Shown here piece after piece: positions 42,750 through 46,596 of a stretch of DNA of 46,596 bases; positions within the stretch are counted from its first letter, which is position 1, and each line of letters begins with the position of its first letter. This DNA comes from an uncultured Lachnoanaerobaculum sp. (lineage in GTDB: Bacteria > Bacillota > Clostridia > Lachnospirales > Lachnospiraceae): positions 1-46,596 of the forward strand of contig NZ_CALLVU010000089.1 in assembly GCF_938015485.1 (NCBI RefSeq). The letters are read 5' to 3'. The position numbers and the translations under genes are program-made. The notes beneath the pieces are model-generated. The model was given only the letters and a program-made list of their open reading frames with translations. It was not told the DNA's origin and searched no databases.

Positions 42750-43661
42750 CTATTCTAAAGTCTTATCCTTAAACTTTGCCACTTCTTCCAAATATTTCTT
42801 ACCGAGTTCGCTGATAGATATATCTTTTCTTATGATATACCCTATAGTCATCTTTTCATCCGAATCAAGCTTTATCGCCTTATACTTTTCACCGTTTAGC
42901 TCCTCACAGATTATACCTGAACAAAGTGTATACCCGTTAAGTCCCACCATGAGATTAAGTAATGTCGCTCTGTCATTTGCCTTTATCAGTCTGTGGTACT
43001 CATAAGTGGAAAGCACCTCCTCCGCAAAGTAAAATGAGTTATATTCGCCCTGCTCAAACGACAGACAAGGATAGTCCATAAGCTCTTCCATCTTTATCTT
43101 ATCATGATTTGCCAAAGGATGATCTTCGTAAAGATATACATAGATGCTACATTCCATCAACGGAGTAAATAAAAGATTTGAATCCTTAAAAAGCTTAGTC
43201 AAAATATTTTTATTAAAATCATTTAGATAAAGTATACCAATCTCACTTTTAAAGGTCTTTACATCATTTATGACATCATATGTCTTTGTCTCATTCACCG
43301 CAAACTCATACTCGTCCATTCCGAACTGCTTTACAAGATTGACAAAGGCACTGACTGCAAAGGTATAATGCTGCATGGACACGCTGAACTTCTTTTTTAA
43401 ATTCTGATTTGAGATATACCTTGCTTCTATAAGATTAAACTGCTCCACCACCTGCCTTGCATATCCCACAAACTCACTTCCTGCAGGTGTCAAAAATATA
43501 CCTCTGTTGTTCCTTGAAAAAAGCTTTACACCTATCTCGTCCTCAAGTTCGGCAATGGCTGACGAGAGACTGGGCTGTGTGATAAAGAGATTACCGGCAG
43601 CCTTATTTATAGAACCGGCATTTGCAACCTCTATAGCGTATTTCAATTGTGTTAATGTCAT
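42750..43661 (-). CDS. LysR-family transcriptional regulator
   Basis: A 303-residue regulator. The N-terminal winged helix-turn-helix (1-60: LTQLKYAIEVANAGSINKAA, then LFITQPSLSSAIAELEDEIGVKLF) is followed by the linker helix and a periplasmic-binding-like effector domain (about 90-295). The target and effector are unknown. It is not divergent from a target gene as many LysR genes are; it overlaps the SGNH hydrolase gene by four bases (ATGA) and is followed closely by proC, so it may act on itself and its operon. Confidence 0.92.
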   Translation of the reverse strand: MTLTQLKYAIEVANAGSINKAAGNLFITQPSLSSAIAELEDEIGVKLFSRNNRGIFLTPAGSEFVGYARQVVEQFNLIEARYISNQNLKKKFSVSMQHYTFAVSAFVNLVKQFGMDEYEFAVNETKTYDVINDVKTFKSEIGILYLNDFNKNILTKLFKDSNLLFTPLMECSIYVYLYEDHPLANHDKIKMEELMDYPCLSFEQGEYNSFYFAEEVLSTYEYHRLIKANDRATLLNLMVGLNGYTLCSGIICEELNGEKYKAIKLDSDEKMTIGYIIRKDISISELGKKYLEEVAKFKDKTLE

Positions 43662-44308
43662 ATATTTACTTCTTTATTTTCCAATGTATTTTTTATAACT
43701 TCACTTGCTTTTCTTGCAAGTACCTTATGTGAGTCTGCCGTCAAATGCATAAAATCAATATCATTCATCTCTACATATGGAGCGGCATCCAAAAATCCCA
43801 CATTAAGTTCATCCGCCACAAGCTTATACTCCTTGGCAAGCTCATATGATTTATCCGAGCACTTACCCATATTTTTGCCGACATCCGACAGCTCACACTC
43901 CTTTAATATAGGGCCCGGTGCAATTATAAGTATATTCGGCTTATATCTCCATACATCTGCTACCAAAGCCTTCATAACAAGTCTCCTCATTCCAAGTGCA
44001 ATATTTGCACCTGTCAGCGAAAATCTTTCCTTACAGTCGTTTGTACCAAGCATTATCACCAACATATCAAGAGGTGAGTGACTCTGAAGACATGGCAAAA
44101 GATAGCCAAGTCCTGAAAGACCTTCATTGAAAGGGTCGTCAAGACAGGTGGTTCTGCCGCAAAGCCCCTCTTCATAGACTCTGTAATCCTCTCCAAGCAG
44201 CTTTGCCGCTACCGTAGGCCACCTGATTTCTTCATTAAACCTGCCGCCGCTCTTTGCATCATAACCCCATGTATTTGAATCTCCGAAAATAACAATTCTC
44301 TTTTCCAT
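43658..44308 (-). CDS. SGNH/GDSL hydrolase family protein
   Basis: A 216-residue cytosolic esterase/lipase-like protein with no signal peptide. Block I is IVIFGDSNTWGYD with the catalytic Ser, block II has Gly in the LCGRTTCLDDPFNEG region, block III is MLGTNDCK, and block V DFMHLTADSH holds the catalytic Asp/His pair. This set matches the arylesterase-like group. The substrate is unknown. ATG 44308 fits the family start (MEKRIVIFGDS); the ribosome site is weak (AGATAGGA). A near-consensus promoter lies just upstream. Confidence 0.88.
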   Translation of the reverse strand: MEKRIVIFGDSNTWGYDAKSGGRFNEEIRWPTVAAKLLGEDYRVYEEGLCGRTTCLDDPFNEGLSGLGYLLPCLQSHSPLDMLVIMLGTNDCKERFSLTGANIALGMRRLVMKALVADVWRYKPNILIIAPGPILKECELSDVGKNMGKCSDKSYELAKEYKLVADELNVGFLDAAPYVEMNDIDFMHLTADSHKVLARKASEVIKNTLENKEVNI

Positions 44309-44335
44309 ATGTTTTCCTATCTGTTTTTTCTTTCT

Positions 44336-44364
44336 ATTATATAAATAAATAAAGGGATTGGCAA
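44336..44364 (-). promoter_or_regulatory. Promoter of the SGNH-lysR-proC operon
   Basis: On the minus strand TTGCCA (44364-44359) and TATAAT (44341-44336) are 17 bp apart. The -35 forms part of the hairpin that ends the upstream molybdoenzyme transcript. Confidence 0.7.
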
Positions 44365-44380
44365 ATGCCAACCCCTCTTT
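44347..44380 (-). terminator. Terminator-like hairpin after the molybdoenzyme gene
   Basis: On the minus strand AGGGGTTGGCA and TGCCAATCCCT pair with one G-U pair around a very short loop. The following TTTATTTATTTA is only moderately T-rich. It lies about nine bases past the stop. Confidence 0.7.
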
Positions 44381-44388
44381 AATATAAA

Positions 44389-46596
44389 TTATTTTTTCTT
44401 CTTATTTGAATAGTATGTATCGTCCATAGGAAGCTTCGGTCTGAGCTTGCCGTCTCTCTTATAGTATGCATTCTGTACAGCAGGAGCTGTAGGAATGGTG
44501 GCAATCTCTCCGATACCCTTAGATCCGTATGCAACACCTAAGAGTTCCTTCTTCTCAACATAAATAGCCTGAATCTCAGGTATATCAACAGATCTCATAA
44601 GACCGAGTGTTCCGTACTTTGACTTAACCATACAGTCTTGAAGCTTAAAGTCCTCGGTAAGTGCATATCCGAGTGACATAAGCACTCCGCCCTCGATCTG
44701 ACCCTGTATTGAAACAGGGTTTACAACCTTACCTGAATCATGTGCCGCAATAACCTTTGAAACCTTGCCGTCCTCATCAAGTACAACCAGATGTGTTGCA
44801 TATCCGTACGCAACGTGAGACTTAGGGAAAGGTACATCCGCACCGAGCTTATCTGTAGGCTCAAAGTACTCCGCATAGAACTCTCTGCCGTTAAGCTTAT
44901 CAAGGTCGCCGCCTGCTTCATCAAGTGCAGCTTTAACCTCAAGTGAAACTCTCCTTATAGCCTCACCGCTTATAAGTGTCTGTCTTGAACCTGATGTAGT
45001 ACCTGAATCAGGATCAAGCTCGGAGTTGCTTCCCATATTCTTAATCTTAGACTTAGGAAGTCCCAGCGTCTCAGATGCCATCTGTACAAATATTGTTGCA
45101 CATCCCTGACCGATATCTGAAGCACCGCAGTATATCTCCACCTTACCGTCATTTATCTTTAATCTCGCACGACCGGTATCAGGAAGTCCTACACCTACAC
45201 CTGCATTCTTCATGGCACAGGCAAGTCCTACATTAGGATAATACTTCTCATAGTAAGGTTTTACAGCCTCCAATGTCTCCTTAAGTGCTGTAGAACAGTC
45301 GGCAATCTGACCGTTCGGAAGTACTTTTTCAGGCTCAATAGCATTTCTGTATCTGATTTCCCAAGGTGAAATGCCTACCTTCTCTGCAAGCAAATCTATA
45401 ATTGACTCAAGTGCAAACTCACTCTGGCAAACACCGAATCCTCTGAATGCACCTGCAGGCGGATTGTTGGTATAGTAACCGTATCCTCTGATATCGTGGT
45501 TCTGATAGCAGTAAGGTCCGACCGCATGTGTACAAGCACGCTCAAGTACAGGACCGCAAAGTGATGCATAAGCACCTGTATCAAAATAAATATCGCAGTC
45601 AAGTCCTGTAAATATACCGTTTTCGTCACAACCGAGTGTAAATGTACCGTGCATTGCATGACGCTTAGGATGGAATGCAAGTGACTCGTCTCTGCTAAAC
45701 TTAGCCTTTACCGTTCTTTGAAGCTTATATGCACAAAGTGCCGCTATATGCTGTGTTGAAACGTCCTCTTTTCCACCGAATCCGCCACCTACAAGCTTGT
45801 TCTCAACAACAACCTTTTCAGGATCCCATCCGAACATGATTGCCACTTCTTTTCTGGTATCAAATACACTTTGGTCGGTACTGTAAATCTTTACACCGTC
45901 CTTATAAGGGAATGCTATGGCACACTCAGGCTCTAGGAATGCATGCTCCGTAAAAGGTGTATCAAATGTCTCGGTTACGGTATACTTTGAATTTTCAAGT
46001 GCTGTCTTTGTATCACCTCTTCGCACGTGACGTGACTGACACAGATTTCCGTTAGGATGAATATTCGGTGCATCCTTTGCCATAGCTTCTTCACAGTTTC
46101 TTATAGGCTCAAGCACCTCATATTCCACCTTTACCAAAGCCTTGGCCTTCTTTAATATCTCTTCACTCTCAGCCACAACAAGGCAAAGCGCATCGCCTAC
46201 GAATCTGGTAATCTCACCCTTAGGAATCATTACATCCCAATCCTGCTGTATATGTCCGACCTTATTGTTCGGTACATCCTCAGCCGTATAAACCGCAACT
46301 ACACCTTCCATTGCCAAAGCTTCGGAAAAATCGATATCAAGTATTCTTGCTCTAGGGTACCTACTTCTGACAGCAGATACATGAAGCATATCTTCCATCT
46401 CCACGTCATCTACATATTCACCGTATCCAAGTACTTTCTCTCTTACATCAATTCTGAAAGCATTTGAACCTACACCGAACTTATCGCCCTTTTCAAGTTC
46501 CTTATCAATCTGCTTATCACCTCTTTTTATCTGTGCAACCAAATCGATAGCTTCGATAATCTTCTTATATCCTGTACATCTGCAGATATTACCCTT
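44389..46596 (-). CDS. Xanthine dehydrogenase-family molybdoenzyme, Fe-S domain fused to molybdenum domain (partial)
   Basis: About 735 residues are visible and the frame stays open to the right edge, so the N-terminus is missing. The first visible residues read GNICRCTGYKKIIEAI, the second [2Fe-2S] cluster motif of XDH-type small subunits. They run straight into the molybdopterin domain: KVLGYGEYVDDVEM, LVGGGFGGKED, PAGAFRGFGVCQSEFALE, GASDIGQGC and GSKGIGEIATIPT. Starting the gene at the TTG at 46542 would wrongly split the protein. A single-chain Fe-S/Mo enzyme is the layout of the Clostridia enzymes called selenium-dependent xanthine dehydrogenase; purine hydroxylation is thus likely. The cofactor and selenium genes are outside the window. 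Confidence 0.9.
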   Translation of the reverse strand, partial: KGNICRCTGYKKIIEAIDLVAQIKRGDKQIDKELEKGDKFGVGSNAFRIDVREKVLGYGEYVDDVEMEDMLHVSAVRSRYPRARILDIDFSEALAMEGVVAVYTAEDVPNNKVGHIQQDWDVMIPKGEITRFVGDALCLVVAESEEILKKAKALVKVEYEVLEPIRNCEEAMAKDAPNIHPNGNLCQSRHVRRGDTKTALENSKYTVTETFDTPFTEHAFLEPECAIAFPYKDGVKIYSTDQSVFDTRKEVAIMFGWDPEKVVVENKLVGGGFGGKEDVSTQHIAALCAYKLQRTVKAKFSRDESLAFHPKRHAMHGTFTLGCDENGIFTGLDCDIYFDTGAYASLCGPVLERACTHAVGPYCYQNHDIRGYGYYTNNPPAGAFRGFGVCQSEFALESIIDLLAEKVGISPWEIRYRNAIEPEKVLPNGQIADCSTALKETLEAVKPYYEKYYPNVGLACAMKNAGVGVGLPDTGRARLKINDGKVEIYCGASDIGQGCATIFVQMASETLGLPKSKIKNMGSNSELDPDSGTTSGSRQTLISGEAIRRVSLEVKAALDEAGGDLDKLNGREFYAEYFEPTDKLGADVPFPKSHVAYGYATHLVVLDEDGKVSKVIAAHDSGKVVNPVSIQGQIEGGVLMSLGYALTEDFKLQDCMVKSKYGTLGLMRSVDIPEIQAIYVEKKELLGVAYGSKGIGEIATIPTAPAVQNAYYKRDGKLRPKLPMDDTYYSNKKKK

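Overview
The window (46.6 kb, AT-rich, low-GC Gram-positive gene content) looks like chromosomal housekeeping DNA from a Clostridia member of the Lachnospiraceae type. Support comes from the gene order priA-def-fmt-(Zn peptidase)-rsmB-rlmN-stp-prkC-rsgA-rpe-thiN, a PASTA-domain kinase, a YneA-like LysM protein behind Gram-positive-type LexA boxes, strong Shine-Dalgarno sites on nearly every gene, and a fused Fe-S/molybdenum xanthine dehydrogenase. A genus such as Lachnoanaerobaculum is a guess from general resemblance and is not shown by the sequence. No tRNA, rRNA, CRISPR array, insertion sequence or prophage was seen.

Layout. (1) 1-5.3 kb: the 5' part of a dicarboxylate/amino-acid:cation symporter (minus, cut by the left edge), a lipoprotein and upp (plus), enolase (minus), and a XerS/XerD-like tyrosine recombinase (plus). 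(2) 5.3-17.1 kb, all minus: a small SOS-type YneA-like protein, smpB, rnr, secG, a large secreted protein of unknown function, pheT, pheS, purA, purB and purC. This run reads purC to smpB, with a clear promoter ahead of purC and another ahead of secG. (3) 17.3-20.5 kb, an accessory-looking stretch: an ECF transporter S component behind an inverted repeat, an ABC-2 type ATPase/permease pair, and an Rpn (PD-(D/E)XK) nuclease whose repeat-rich C-terminal tail has its own strong internal start site. (4) 20.7-40.1 kb, minus: a tightly packed, mostly overlapping operon from ftsK/spoIIIE through fhs, murE, murF, priA, def, fmt, a zinc membrane peptidase, rsmB, rlmN, stp, prkC, rsgA and rpe to thiN. 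It links chromosome segregation, peptidoglycan precursors, replication restart, initiator-tRNA formylation and deformylation, ribosome modification and assembly, and Ser/Thr signalling. (5) 40.2-46.6 kb: a fused GNAT acetyltransferase/NAD(P)HX epimerase, a small repetitive lipoprotein on the plus strand, an SGNH hydrolase-LysR-proC operon, and a xanthine-dehydrogenase-type molybdoenzyme that runs off the right edge with its Fe-S domain in the same reading frame.

No wholly new multi-gene system is evident. The most informative points are the triple LexA-type operator on the YneA-like gene, the gene-within-gene structure of the Rpn nuclease, the GNAT-NnrE fusion, the operator-like palindrome ahead of the ECF S component, and the 11-residue-repeat lipoprotein. 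No gene-free gap exceeds 300 bp; the longest are 995-1206, 17116-17323 and 41362-41598, whose visible contents are listed.
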